From contig JAJTEW010000008.1 in the NCBI GenBank assembly GCA_021299875.1, forward strand, positions 186,001 through 250,000: a stretch of 64,000 nucleotides of DNA, written 5' to 3'. The DNA is from Comamonadaceae bacterium. GTDB lineage: Bacteria; Pseudomonadota; Gammaproteobacteria; Burkholderiales; Burkholderiaceae_C. Positions 1-10,881 of this stretch are shown here, one piece after another. Every line of letters begins with the position of its first letter. Positions within the stretch are counted from its first letter, which is position 1. Below the pieces are notes generated by a model that was not told the DNA's origin, did not search any database, and worked only from the letters and a program-made list of their open reading frames with translations. A program made the position numbers and the translations under genes.

Positions 1-1238
1 GTCAAAAGATGGGGCAAACCAGCCGTGCCGACCATGAGACAAAAGATCAAAGCCAAAAAGTTCAGTCGCGATTCATTAAAAAGTCGTTCTTGCGCAAACC
101 CGCCATCAGGGTCGCCGGTAAAAGACTGCGAGTGGGCGGGCATACCGCCCAAGGGGCGAGATCTTTCCAGGTTTTCAAGCTTGGCACGCGTCCATTCCTC
201 TCTGGCCTTGGCAGGATCTTGCGGCACAGCCAACAGTTCTCTGCGAATCTGGGCAATCGTTGCGAAGTCAGCACCTTGCGCTTTGAGTGTTTGAATCTTG
301 CCTTCGAGTTCTTGTTGCAATTGAACAATTGCCCCGTCCACATCCTGTAAGCGCGCCGCATAAACCTTGGCGCGTTGCGCATATTCACGCCGCACTTCCA
401 ACTCAGCAGGGTCGTCCATGAGACGTTGTTCAATGGCCGCAATGGCTGACAACTGGGTGCCATAAACCAAGGGGGCCACAGGATTGCCCAATTGCTTGTA
501 GGCCAGCCATGACACAGGGATCATGAACGCCAACAAGAGCATGATGTATTGCGCCACCTGTGTCCAAGTGATGGCACGCATGCCCCCCAAAAATGAACAC
601 AACAAAACACCACCCAGACCCAACAAAATACCGATCTCGAACTGAACGCCCGTCAAACGGGAAGCGATCAAGCCAATGCCATAAATTTGCGCGACGATGT
701 AAGTGAAAGAACACAATACGGATGCCAAAGCAGCGATCACCCGTGGCCAACGTCCTCCGTAACGATGGTCAAAATAATCGGGCAAGGTGTACAAGCGCAT
801 GGCGCGCAATTGAGGAGCGATCAACAAGGCAACAAGACAAAAGCCCCCCGTCCAGCCAATCACATAGGCCAAGCCGCCGGGCTGGTTGCCACTGCCCGAA
901 TACCCTTGCAAGTAAAGCGCGCCGGCCAAACTGATGAAAGAGGCCGCACTCATCCAATCGGCTGCAGTGGCCATGCCGTTGTACATGGCGGGAATACGCC
1001 GCCCAGCCACGTAGTACTCGTCTTCGTTGGTGGTCCTGCCCGATATGCCAATCAAGGCATAAATCATCACTGTGCTGAACAGAAAAATAGGACCAATCAG
1101 GTTTTTTGACAAACCCGCGCTCTCGGCCCAAGCCATGGCGCCGATCAAACTCAGGAGAAAAACAACGTAAATCAGAACATTGCGATGGATCCGCCATCGG
1201 TATGAAGCGGACATGGCGATGTTAGAAGAACTGCTCAT
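1..1238 (-). CDS. Sodium:solute symporter (SSS) family permease, 3' end outside window
   Basis: Inner-membrane secondary transporter, probably Na+-driven uptake of a small organic acid such as acetate or another carboxylate. About 412 residues are visible. The N-terminal half has repeated hydrophobic segments and SSS signatures (VAGRRIPAMYNGMATAADWMS near residue 77, IGWTGGF, YTLPDYFDHRYGG). A charged, probably coiled-coil insert follows at about residues 265-355 (Glu/Arg/Gln-rich), then membrane segments resume (LNFLALIFCLMVGTAGLPHLL). Such an insert is a feature I recall from the VC_2705-like SSS subgroup; members of that group usually follow a small DUF4212 gene, which is absent here. The ATG lies 20 bases after the ppsA stop behind an AGAGG-like site, so it is probably co-transcribed with PEP synthase, which would fit growth on C2/C3 acids. 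The exact substrate cannot be read from sequence. Confidence 0.85.
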   Translation of the reverse strand, partial: MSSSSNIAMSASYRWRIHRNVLIYVVFLLSLIGAMAWAESAGLSKNLIGPIFLFSTVMIYALIGISGRTTNEDEYYVAGRRIPAMYNGMATAADWMSAASFISLAGALYLQGYSGSGNQPGGLAYVIGWTGGFCLVALLIAPQLRAMRLYTLPDYFDHRYGGRWPRVIAALASVLCSFTYIVAQIYGIGLIASRLTGVQFEIGILLGLGGVLLCSFLGGMRAITWTQVAQYIMLLLAFMIPVSWLAYKQLGNPVAPLVYGTQLSAIAAIEQRLMDDPAELEVRREYAQRAKVYAARLQDVDGAIVQLQQELEGKIQTLKAQGADFATIAQIRRELLAVPQDPAKAREEWTRAKLENLERSRPLGGMPAHSQSFTGDPDGGFAQERLFNESRLNFLALIFCLMVGTAGLPHLL

Positions 1239-1258
1239 CACCACGCACCTCTTATCCG

Positions 1259-3649
<2,391 letters not shown>

Positions 3650-3752
3650 GCAAAGCTCCAAAGTTAAAACTCGGCTCCAAGTTGCAGGTCAGGGTTGTGT
3701 TGTTCTTTGAATAGAACCCCGAACGGACAGCTGTGGATAATTGACTGATTTT

Positions 3753-3771
3753 AGGGGTCATGTCGACCCCT
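3753..3771. promoter_or_regulatory. Inverted repeat in the ppsA-ppsR intergenic region
   Basis: AGGGGTC, five bases, then GACCCCT form a perfect 7-bp dyad ending 13 bases before the ppsR ATG. It sits in the only gap between the two divergent genes, so it could be an operator or a small 5' hairpin in the ppsR leader. There is no U-run, so a terminator is unlikely. Function is inferred from position only. Confidence 0.35.
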
Positions 3772-3784
3772 GCAATTGAAATAA

Positions 3785-4615
3785 ATGGGTCGCATGCCAA
3801 AACGCACTGTATTTTTCGTATCGGACGGCACAGGCATCACCGCCGAAACTTTTGGCAACGCCATCCTGGCGCAATTCGACATGAAGTCTCGCCATGTTCG
3901 ATTGCCATTCACAGACACCATCGACAAGGCACACCAAGCGGTGCGGCAGATCAACCACACCGCCGACACCGAGGGAACCAAACCCATTGTGTTCACCACC
4001 TTGGTGAACATGGATGTTCTCAAAGTGCTTCAAGATAATTGCCAGGGCATGCTCCTCGACATGTTCGGGACCTTTGTGAACCCACTGGAAACCGAGCTTG
4101 GCATCAAGTCGCACCACCGGGTGGGGCGTTTTTCGGATGTGAGCAAAAGTCAGGAATACCACGACCGGATCGAAGCCATCAACTTTTCGCTGGCACACGA
4201 TGACGGGCAGTCCAACCGCGACCTGGATTCGGCAGAGGTGATTTTGGTCGGCGTGAGCCGCAGCGGCAAAACCCCGACCAGCTTGTACTTGGCCATGCAG
4301 CACGGTCTGAAAGCGGCCAACTACCCCTTGATTCCCGAAGACTTTGACCGAAAGCAACTGCCACCCGCCTTGGTGCCTCATCGCAAAAAAATCTTTGGCC
4401 TGAGCATCCATCCAGACCGTTTGGCCGAAATTCGCGCCGAACGCAGGCCCAATTCCCGTTACGCCAGCATCGAAAACTGCCGCATGGAAGTTTCGGAAGC
4501 CGAAGCCATGATGCGCCGATCAGGTATCCGCTGGTTGTCCACCACCACCAAGTCCATCGAAGAAATCGCCACCACCATCTTGCAAGAGATCAAGCCCGAT
4601 CGGCTGATTTACTGA
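3785..4615 (+). CDS. ppsR: PEP synthase regulatory kinase/pyrophosphorylase
   Basis: DUF299-family bifunctional regulator: an ADP-dependent kinase that inactivates PEP synthase by threonine phosphorylation, and a phosphate-dependent pyrophosphorylase that reverses this. The 276 residues match the family length. The N-terminus has the hallmark RTVFFVSDGTGITAETFG, and a P-loop-like GVSRSGKTPTSLYLA lies near residue 154. The divergent position next to ppsA supports the assignment. The first ATG gives M-G-R before MPKRTVFF; the second Met (3794) is an equally plausible start. Confidence 0.96.
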   Translation: MGRMPKRTVFFVSDGTGITAETFGNAILAQFDMKSRHVRLPFTDTIDKAHQAVRQINHTADTEGTKPIVFTTLVNMDVLKVLQDNCQGMLLDMFGTFVNPLETELGIKSHHRVGRFSDVSKSQEYHDRIEAINFSLAHDDGQSNRDLDSAEVILVGVSRSGKTPTSLYLAMQHGLKAANYPLIPEDFDRKQLPPALVPHRKKIFGLSIHPDRLAEIRAERRPNSRYASIENCRMEVSEAEAMMRRSGIRWLSTTTKSIEEIATTILQEIKPDRLIY

Positions 4616-4682
4616 GACATTTCAACCGCACAAGGCCTTGTGGACGAGGCTTGAGCCGCGGTGCAGGTGGACGAAAAAGGGT

Positions 4683-6011
4683 TCAACGCAATGTGGCCGC
4701 AATCCGTTCTGCGCATTTCCTCGCTTGCAGCGCATCGCGCGCCTCCACCATGACGCGCACCAAAGGTTCGGTGCCGCTGGCACGGATCAAGACCCGGCCC
4801 GAATCGCCCAGTTCAGCCTCGGCCGCACGCGTGGCATCCCACAAAGCTGGGTGAGCTTGCCAGTCAAAACCCGGGGTCAAACGCACATTGATGAGGGTTT
4901 GCGGGAACAGGGTGACGCCTTCCAACAATTGCGCCATGGTTTTGCCACTGCCCACGCACGCTTGCATCACCTGCAATGCGCTGACCAGACCATCGCCCGT
5001 GGTGTGCTTGTCCAGCGCCAACAAATGGCCAGAGCCTTCACCCCCCAACAGCCAGCCTTTGTCGTGCAAGACCTCGAGTACATAACGGTCACCCACTTGG
5101 GCCCGAACAAACTGCACGCCTCGCTGCTTCAAAGCCACTTCGACCGCCAAGTTGGTCATCAAAGTACCCACAGCTCCCGGCACGGCCTCGTCGCGGGCCA
5201 AGCGGTCGGTGACCATCAAGTACAAGAGTTCGTCGCCATTGAACAAACGGCCCGTTGCATCCACCAACTGCAAGCGGTCGGCATCGCCATCCAAAGCGAT
5301 GCCGTAATCGGCACGATGTGCTTTGACAGCTTGCACCAAGGCCTCAGGGTGCGTGGCCCCCAACCCTTTGTTGATGTTGAGGCCATCGGGTGAACAGCCA
5401 ATAGCGATCACCTCGGCCCCCAATTCATGGAAAACCTTGGGGGCAATTTGGTAAGCCGCACCGTTTGCGGCGTCCACCACAATTTTCAACCCCTTGAGCG
5501 TCAAGTCATTGGAAAAGGTGCTTTTGCAAAATTCGATGTAGCGGCCCGCCGCATCCTCCAGGCGACGGGTTTTCCCCAGAGCTGCAGAGTCAACCCAGAC
5601 CGGGTCTTCCAGCAAGGTGGCTTCGACAGACGCTTCCCAGGCGTCCGACAATTTTTTGCCTTGGGCGCTGAAAAATTTGATGCCGTTGTCCGCAAACGGG
5701 TTGTGGCTGGCACTGATGACCACACCCAATGAGGCACGTTGAGCGCGGGTCAAGTAGGCCACAGCCGGTGTGGGCACAGGCCCCAACAACACCACATGAA
5801 CACCCGCAGAGTTGAAGCCGGACTCCAACGCACTTTCCAGCATATAGCCAGAAATGCGGGTGTCTTTGCCGATCAAAACCGTCGGATGCTCCTCCTGAGT
5901 CTTTAACACGCGACCCACGGCATGTGCCAAACGCAAAATGAAATCGGGCGTGATGGGGCTTTGGCCCACCGTGCCGCGAATGCCGTCTGTGCCAAAGTAT
6001 TGACGTGTCAT
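4683..6011 (-). CDS. glmM: Phosphoglucosamine mutase
   Basis: Interconverts glucosamine-6-phosphate and glucosamine-1-phosphate, feeding UDP-GlcNAc for peptidoglycan and lipid A. The protein has 442 residues, near the E. coli 445. It begins YFGTDGIRG, carries the phosphoserine loop [17 protein letters not shown] near residue 100, the metal loop ALDGDADRL near residue 240, and the C-terminal phosphate-binding [15 protein letters not shown]. It is last in a minus-strand series ftsH, folP, glmM, an order also found in E. coli and many proteobacteria. Its product is upstream of the lipid A genes further along the window. Confidence 0.97.
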   Translation of the reverse strand: MTRQYFGTDGIRGTVGQSPITPDFILRLAHAVGRVLKTQEEHPTVLIGKDTRISGYMLESALESGFNSAGVHVVLLGPVPTPAVAYLTRAQRASLGVVISASHNPFADNGIKFFSAQGKKLSDAWEASVEATLLEDPVWVDSAALGKTRRLEDAAGRYIEFCKSTFSNDLTLKGLKIVVDAANGAAYQIAPKVFHELGAEVIAIGCSPDGLNINKGLGATHPEALVQAVKAHRADYGIALDGDADRLQLVDATGRLFNGDELLYLMVTDRLARDEAVPGAVGTLMTNLAVEVALKQRGVQFVRAQVGDRYVLEVLHDKGWLLGGEGSGHLLALDKHTTGDGLVSALQVMQACVGSGKTMAQLLEGVTLFPQTLINVRLTPGFDWQAHPALWDATRAAEAELGDSGRVLIRASGTEPLVRVMVEARDALQARKCAERIAATLR

Positions 6012-6081
6012 GCCGATGATCCATATTTTTTTAACAACTGAAGAATTTTAGCCGTCGATGTTTGTGACACGGCTGACACCT

Positions 6082-6981
6082 TCAAACACTCACTTCATGG
6101 CTTGCGGCCTGCTGCTGCATGGTCAACCAAATTTTGAGCGCGTCAACCGTGGCCTTGACATCGTGCACCCTGACCACCGAAGCCCCCCGCTCCACCGCCA
6201 TGAGGGCAGCAGCCACGCTGGCCACTTGTCTTTGCGATGGATCAGGAACTGTATCGCCTTGGGCCAGTGCGGCCCCCAAAGCAGACTTTCTGGACCAACC
6301 CGCCAAGACGGGCACACCAGAACGCAGCAAATCGGCCTGCCGGGCCAAGAGCTGAAAGTTCTGCGCCACGGTTTTACCAAAGCCAATGCCGGGATCCACC
6401 ACCAGTCTGGACGCTTGCACACCTGACGCCAACAAGGCGTCTATGCGGCTGCGCAAAAAGGCATTCACTTCAGACACCACATGACCCGTCATGGGATTGA
6501 TTTGCATGGTTTGCGGATCCCTGTGCATGTGCATCAAGCAGACACCACATCTGGGGTGCGCCACCACGACTTGCTGCGCGCCAGGCTGACGCAGCGCCCA
6601 AATGTCATTGACGATGTCAACGCCCCAGTCAAGGCAGGCTTGCATCACTTCTGGTTTGTAAGTGTCGACAGAAATGGGGACTTTCCAGCGGACCAACTCA
6701 CGCAACAAAGGTTCAAGTCGCATCAACTCTTGTGCCAGGGGTAAAGCTTCAGCGCCCGGCCGGGTAGATTCCGCGCCAATGTCCAAAATGGCGGCGCCCT
6801 CCTGCAACAGTTGCTCTGCGTGACGCAAGGCTTGCGGGGTCGTGGCATGCCAACCGCCGTCAGAGAACGAGTCTGGCGTCACGTTGACAATGCCCATGAC
6901 CAATGGCTCTCGCAAATCCAAGTCAAACCGCGAGGTTTGCCAGTTCTTGAACAAGGGCGCTGATTGGCGTGTGGGTGACAT
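6082..6981 (-). CDS. folP: Dihydropteroate synthase
   Basis: Condenses p-aminobenzoate with hydroxymethyl-dihydropterin pyrophosphate in folate synthesis; sulfonamide target. 299 residues. Family motifs are MGIVNVTPDSFSDGG (near residue 29), DIGAESTRPGAEAL, VDPGIGFGKT and GWSRKSALG. It lies between ftsH and glmM as in E. coli. An intrinsic terminator for ftsH ends about 16 bases upstream of its ATG, so expression needs readthrough or a promoter inside or after that hairpin. The ribosome-binding site is weak (GGAAAA). Confidence 0.96.
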   Translation of the reverse strand: MSPTRQSAPLFKNWQTSRFDLDLREPLVMGIVNVTPDSFSDGGWHATTPQALRHAEQLLQEGAAILDIGAESTRPGAEALPLAQELMRLEPLLRELVRWKVPISVDTYKPEVMQACLDWGVDIVNDIWALRQPGAQQVVVAHPRCGVCLMHMHRDPQTMQINPMTGHVVSEVNAFLRSRIDALLASGVQASRLVVDPGIGFGKTVAQNFQLLARQADLLRSGVPVLAGWSRKSALGAALAQGDTVPDPSQRQVASVAAALMAVERGASVVRVHDVKATVDALKIWLTMQQQAASHEVSV

Positions 6982-6996
6982 CAGAGTTTTTCCATG

Positions 6997-7019
6997 AAAA
7001 AACGGGGCCCAAGGCCCCG
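6997..7019 (-). terminator. Rho-independent terminator between ftsH and folP
   Basis: On the minus strand the stem CGGGGCC / GGCCCCG with a 3-base loop is followed by six U residues. It is immediately upstream of folP. The plus strand also has five T after the stem, so it may work in both directions, though nothing convergent needs it. Confidence 0.8.
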
Positions 7020-7044
7020 CTTTTTGAACACCGAACTCGGTGAA

Positions 7045-8961
7045 TCAAGCCGCCGTGGTGGCAGGTTCGGTCTGAACAACTGGGCTACCACCACCACTGT
7101 TGCCACCCGAGGGGGGCGTGCGAGGCGTCCAATCTTTGGGGGGCAGTGGATCTCGACCCGCCATGATGTCGGCGATCTGATCCTTGTCAATGGTTTCCCA
7201 TTCAAGCAAAGCTTTGGCCATGCAATGCATTTGAGCGCTGTGCTCTTCAATCAGGCGACGGGCCAAGGTGTATTGCTCGTCAATGATGCGGCGCACCTCC
7301 ATGTCCACCTTTTGCATGGTGGATTCGCTCATGTTGGTGGTCTTGGTGACGGATCGACCCAAGAACACTTCACCCTCATTTTCGGCATAGACCATCGGAC
7401 CCAAGGCGTCGGTCATGCCATAACGCATCACCATGTCGCGGGCTATCGATGTCGCACGCTCAAAGTCATTGCTGGCTCCCGTGGTCATCTGGTTCATGAA
7501 CACCTCTTCGGCAATTCGGCCACCAAACAACATGCTGATCTGGTTGAGCATGTATTCTTTGTCGTAACTGTAGCGGTCCTTTTCGGGCAAACTCATGGTC
7601 ACACCCAAAGCACGGCCACGGGGAATGATGGTGACCTTGTGCACGGGGTCGCACTTGGGCAACAAGTTGCCGATCAAAGCATGACCCGCTTCATGGTAAG
7701 CGGTGTTGCGGCGCTCTTCCTCAGGCATGACCATGCTTTTACGCTCAGGCCCCATCAAAATTTTGTCCTTGGCCTTTTCAAAGTCAACCATCTCCACCAC
7801 ACGGGCATTGCGACGGGCGGCCATCAAGGCTGCTTCGTTGCACAAATTGGCCAAATCGGCACCACTCATGCCAGGCGTGCCTCGGGCGATCACGCCCGCA
7901 TTCACATCTTGGCCAATTGGCACTTTGCGCATGTGGACATTCAAGATTTGCTCGCGACCACGGATGTCTGGCAAAGTCACATAGACCTGACGGTCAAAAC
8001 GACCGGGACGCAACAAGGCGGCATCCAAAATGTCAGGACGGTTGGTGGCCGCTACCACGATCACACCCAAATTGGTCTCAAAGCCATCCATCTCGACCAA
8101 CATTTGGTTCAACGTCTGCTCACGCTCATCGTTGCCACCACCAAGTCCGGCGCCACGCTGACGACCCACCGCATCGATCTCGTCAATGAAAATGATGCAA
8201 GGGGCATTTTTCTTGGCGTTTTCAAACATGTCGCGAACACGCGAAGCACCCACACCCACGAACATCTCAACGAAGTCCGAACCGGATATGCTGAAAAACG
8301 GAACCTTGGCTTCGCCAGCGATGCCCTTGGCAAGCAGGGTTTTACCTGTGCCAGGGGGACCCACCAACAACAAACCGCGAGGAATACGGCCCCCTAATTT
8401 TTGGAACCGTTGGGGATCTTTCAAGAAGTCCACCACCTCTTTGACCTCTTCTTTGGCCTCATCGCAACCAGCCACATCGGCAAAAGTGGTGTTGTTGTTG
8501 TTCTCGTCCATCATGCGCGCTTTGGATTTTCCAAAACTGAAAGCACCGCCTTTGCCACCCCCTTGCATCTGGCGCATGAAGTAGACCCACACACCAATCA
8601 GCAGCAACATGGGGCCCCAACTGACCAAAAGGGTCATCAGCAAGGAACCTTCTTCGCGTGGTTTCACGTCGAACTTGACGCCACTGCTGATCAAATCACC
8701 GACCAAACCCCGATCGAGGTAGGTGGCCGTGGTTTTGATGCGACGCTCATCCAGGGTGATGGCGATGATTTCGGTCCCGCCCGGGCTCTCGGAAATCGTG
8801 GCACTCTTGATGCGGTTGCTGCGAACCTCTTCCAGGAAATCCGAGTAACCGATGGCGTTCGCGCTGGCGACGCCACGGTTATCAAACTGCTTGAACAAGG
8901 TGAAGAGCACCATGGCGATCACCATCCAGACGGCAATTTTGGAATACCAAGGGTTGTTCAA
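7045..8961 (-). CDS. ftsH: ATP-dependent zinc metalloprotease FtsH
   Basis: Membrane-anchored AAA+ protease that degrades misfolded membrane proteins and regulators (in E. coli including LpxC, which links it to lipid A control). About 638 residues. Two N-terminal membrane segments (near 10-27 and 105-125) flank a periplasmic domain; the AAA module has Walker A GPPGTGKT, Walker [12 protein letters not shown] and the second region of homology (PGRFDRQ), followed by zinc motif HEAGH. The C-terminus is Pro/Gly/Thr-rich. I chose the TTG preceded by GGAG six bases upstream ([12 protein letters not shown]), because family members start MNN.W at this point; the TTG four codons earlier overlaps the ribosome-binding site. 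Confidence 0.97.
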   Translation of the reverse strand: MNNPWYSKIAVWMVIAMVLFTLFKQFDNRGVASANAIGYSDFLEEVRSNRIKSATISESPGGTEIIAITLDERRIKTTATYLDRGLVGDLISSGVKFDVKPREEGSLLMTLLVSWGPMLLLIGVWVYFMRQMQGGGKGGAFSFGKSKARMMDENNNNTTFADVAGCDEAKEEVKEVVDFLKDPQRFQKLGGRIPRGLLLVGPPGTGKTLLAKGIAGEAKVPFFSISGSDFVEMFVGVGASRVRDMFENAKKNAPCIIFIDEIDAVGRQRGAGLGGGNDEREQTLNQMLVEMDGFETNLGVIVVAATNRPDILDAALLRPGRFDRQVYVTLPDIRGREQILNVHMRKVPIGQDVNAGVIARGTPGMSGADLANLCNEAALMAARRNARVVEMVDFEKAKDKILMGPERKSMVMPEEERRNTAYHEAGHALIGNLLPKCDPVHKVTIIPRGRALGVTMSLPEKDRYSYDKEYMLNQISMLFGGRIAEEVFMNQMTTGASNDFERATSIARDMVMRYGMTDALGPMVYAENEGEVFLGRSVTKTTNMSESTMQKVDMEVRRIIDEQYTLARRLIEEHSAQMHCMAKALLEWETIDKDQIADIMAGRDPLPPKDWTPRTPPSGGNSGGGSPVVQTEPATTAA

Positions 8962-9066
8962 GAGAGGCTCCAATCGAAAAAATAACTGTTGTCATTTTAG
9001 GCCTGATAAGGCACGTCACAAGCACTGTTTGCTGTTTTAGCCCTCACAAAGGCAGGACTTAAGCCC

Positions 9067-9729
9067 TTAAATGGAGTCCAGCAGACCAATTCCGACCAAA
9101 AAAGTCTCCGAAGACTTGTCGCGGGACGCCTTGGGCTTGATGGGCTTGACGACCTTGAAAGCTTCTTTGAACATCTTGACAATTTGGCTGTAGCCGCTGC
9201 CGTGAAAGACCTTGACCACCAACGTCCCATGAGGCTTCAAGTGGTTTTGTGAAAACTCAACGGCCAACTCAATCAAGTGCTGAATTCGTGCAGCATCAGA
9301 AGACTCGATTCCCGACAAATTGGGGGCCATGTCTGACACAACCACATCGGCCTGCCGCCCTTGCAAGGCGGCTTCCAATAAAGTAGCCACTTCGTTTTCA
9401 CGAAAATCACCCTGAATGAATTGGACACCCTCAACGGGCACCATGGCCAAAAGATCCAAGGCGATGATGCTGCCGTTGAGCGCGCCTACGGCGGCCCCAT
9501 CGGGCGAGAGCCGACGACGAAGGTATTGACTCCAAGCCCCGGGCGCAGAGCCGAGATCGACCACCAGATCACCCGGACGAATCAGGCCCAGGGTTTCATC
9601 GATTTCCTTGAGTTTGTAGGCGGCACGGGCACGGTAGCCTTCTTTGAGGGCCAACTTCACATAGGTGTCATTGACGTGGTCATTCAACCAGGCCTTATTG
9701 ACTTTTTTACTTTTGGTTTTGACTTTCAT
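9067..9729 (-). CDS. rlmE: 23S rRNA 2'-O-ribose U2552 methyltransferase
   Basis: FtsJ/RrmJ-type SAM methyltransferase acting on the 50S subunit A-loop. About 220 residues from the ATG giving [18 protein letters not shown]. The SAM site is [26 protein letters not shown] and [10 protein letters not shown] supply the catalytic Asp and Lys. A longer frame in this register runs back through the yhbY promoter and start and is rejected. ftsH follows downstream, the classic ftsJ-ftsH neighbourhood. Confidence 0.95.
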   Translation of the reverse strand: MKVKTKSKKVNKAWLNDHVNDTYVKLALKEGYRARAAYKLKEIDETLGLIRPGDLVVDLGSAPGAWSQYLRRRLSPDGAAVGALNGSIIALDLLAMVPVEGVQFIQGDFRENEVATLLEAALQGRQADVVVSDMAPNLSGIESSDAARIQHLIELAVEFSQNHLKPHGTLVVKVFHGSGYSQIVKMFKEAFKVVKPIKPKASRDKSSETFLVGIGLLDSI

Positions 9730-9760
9730 TCTTTTGCGTCCTTGCGGGGATAATACGGCC

Positions 9761-10234
9761 ATGCCCCAAATACAACTCACACCTGCCGAGCGCAAAGTTT
9801 TTCGCGCCGATGCCCACCACCTCGATCCCGTCGTCATGATCGGCGGCGACGGGCTGACCCCTGCCGTGATCAAGGAAACCGAAGCCGCCCTGAATGCCCA
9901 TGGCCTGATCAAAATCCGCGTGCTGGGCGATGACCGCGCAGCTCGCGAGGCCATGTTCGCCCAACTTGTCGATCAACTCAGCGCCGCACCCATTCAGCAC
10001 ATCGGCAAACTGCTGATCCTGTGGCGTCCCCAACCCGAGAAAACCAAAGAGATTGACGAAGACCGCAAAGCCGGTCCTCGGGACTTCAAGATCCTCAAAT
10101 ACAGCTCACGTGGCGGCCAGCGCCCTGAAGTCAAAACCGTTCGCGTTTTGGGCAACCAACGACTGGCCGCAGGCGGCCAAATCAAGCGGGCCAAGCCCAA
10201 ACAAAAATCGGTCAAAAAAGGCCGCCACGACTGA
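9761..10234 (+). CDS. yhbY: CRM-domain RNA-binding protein, YhbY family
   Basis: Ribosome-assembly factor associated with pre-50S particles. About 157 residues: the CRM fold occupies the first ~100 ([16 protein letters not shown], then the GxxG-type loop [11 protein letters not shown]), followed by a ~55-residue basic tail ([16 protein letters not shown]) that the 97-residue E. coli protein lacks. It is divergent from rlmE with only 31 bases between the two starts, as in E. coli. GATAAT ends about seven bases before the ATG; if it is the -10 element, the transcript would be nearly leaderless. Confidence 0.93.
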   Translation: MPQIQLTPAERKVFRADAHHLDPVVMIGGDGLTPAVIKETEAALNAHGLIKIRVLGDDRAAREAMFAQLVDQLSAAPIQHIGKLLILWRPQPEKTKEIDEDRKAGPRDFKILKYSSRGGQRPEVKTVRVLGNQRLAAGGQIKRAKPKQKSVKKGRHD

Positions 10235-10272
10235 AAGTCGACCCGCCCGCATCGGGCTGGTACCACCCATAC

Positions 10273-10302
10273 AGGCCGCCAATCAGCGGCCTTTGCTTTT
10301 TT
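10273..10302 (+). terminator. Rho-independent terminator after yhbY
   Basis: AGGCCGC, a 6-base loop, GCGGCCT, then TTGC and a run of six T. It separates yhbY from the convergent greA. Confidence 0.8.
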
Positions 10303-10303
10303 C

Positions 10304-10780
10304 TCACACGTAGGACACGCCCACAATCTCATAACGGCGCACGCCACCCGGCGCCTGCACCTCGGCCACATCACCTTCTTCCTTACCGATCAAGGCACGG
10401 GCAATCGGGCTGCTGATGTTGATCAGGCCAAGCTTCAAGTCGGCCTCATCCTCACCCACGATCTGGTAGGTCACCGCGTCGCCCGAGCTCTCGTCTTCCA
10501 GCTCGACGGTGGCGCCGAACACCACGCGTCCACCTGCATCCACCGACGCCGGGTCGATGATCTGCGCTGCCGACAGCTTGCCTTCGATTTCCTGGATACG
10601 GCCTTCGACGAAGCCTTGACGGTCTTTGGCCGCATCGTATTCGGCGTTCTCACTCAGATCGCCTTGGGCGCGGGCTTCGGCAATGGCCTGGATCACGCTG
10701 GGGCGGTCCACCGTCTTGAGGCGATGCAACTCGTCCTTGAGTTTTTCAGCGCCACGTTTGGTGATCGGGATGGTTGACAT
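10304..10780 (-). CDS. greA: Transcription elongation factor GreA
   Basis: Stimulates the cleavage activity of backtracked RNA polymerase. 158 residues, the family length. It has an N-terminal coiled-coil hairpin (residues ~10-75, with the acidic tip around [14 protein letters not shown]) and a C-terminal FKBP-like domain ([23 protein letters not shown]). It lies downstream of carA-carB on the same strand, behind a hairpin that may limit readthrough. Confidence 0.97.
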   Translation of the reverse strand: MSTIPITKRGAEKLKDELHRLKTVDRPSVIQAIAEARAQGDLSENAEYDAAKDRQGFVEGRIQEIEGKLSAAQIIDPASVDAGGRVVFGATVELEDESSGDAVTYQIVGEDEADLKLGLINISSPIARALIGKEEGDVAEVQAPGGVRRYEIVGVSYV

Positions 10781-10791
10781 GTGAGGTTCTC

Positions 10792-10826
10792 CAAAAGGAA
10801 ACCGCCGAGGGATGAGACTCGGCGGT
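10792..10826 (-). terminator. Hairpin between carB and greA, probable terminator
   Basis: A perfect 9-bp stem (ACCGCCGAG / CTCGGCGGT, 8-base loop) is followed on the minus strand by a U-rich but interrupted tract (TTTCCTTTT). It lies between the carB stop and the greA start, so it is either a leaky terminator of carAB or part of the greA leader. Confidence 0.6.
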
Positions 10827-10881
10827 CATTTGCGGCATTATGCCCTGCACCCGTCCAGGGTATGGGGCAATGGACAAAGGT

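Noticed and set aside
4629..4642. 14-bp perfect palindrome CACAAGGCCTTGTG between convergent ppsR and glmM
   Set aside because: No U-run on either strand, and no regulatory target in a convergent gap; could be chance.
9067..9954. 295-residue version of rlmE
   Set aside because: Its N-terminal 75 residues are antisense to yhbY; the family start matches the ATG at 9729.
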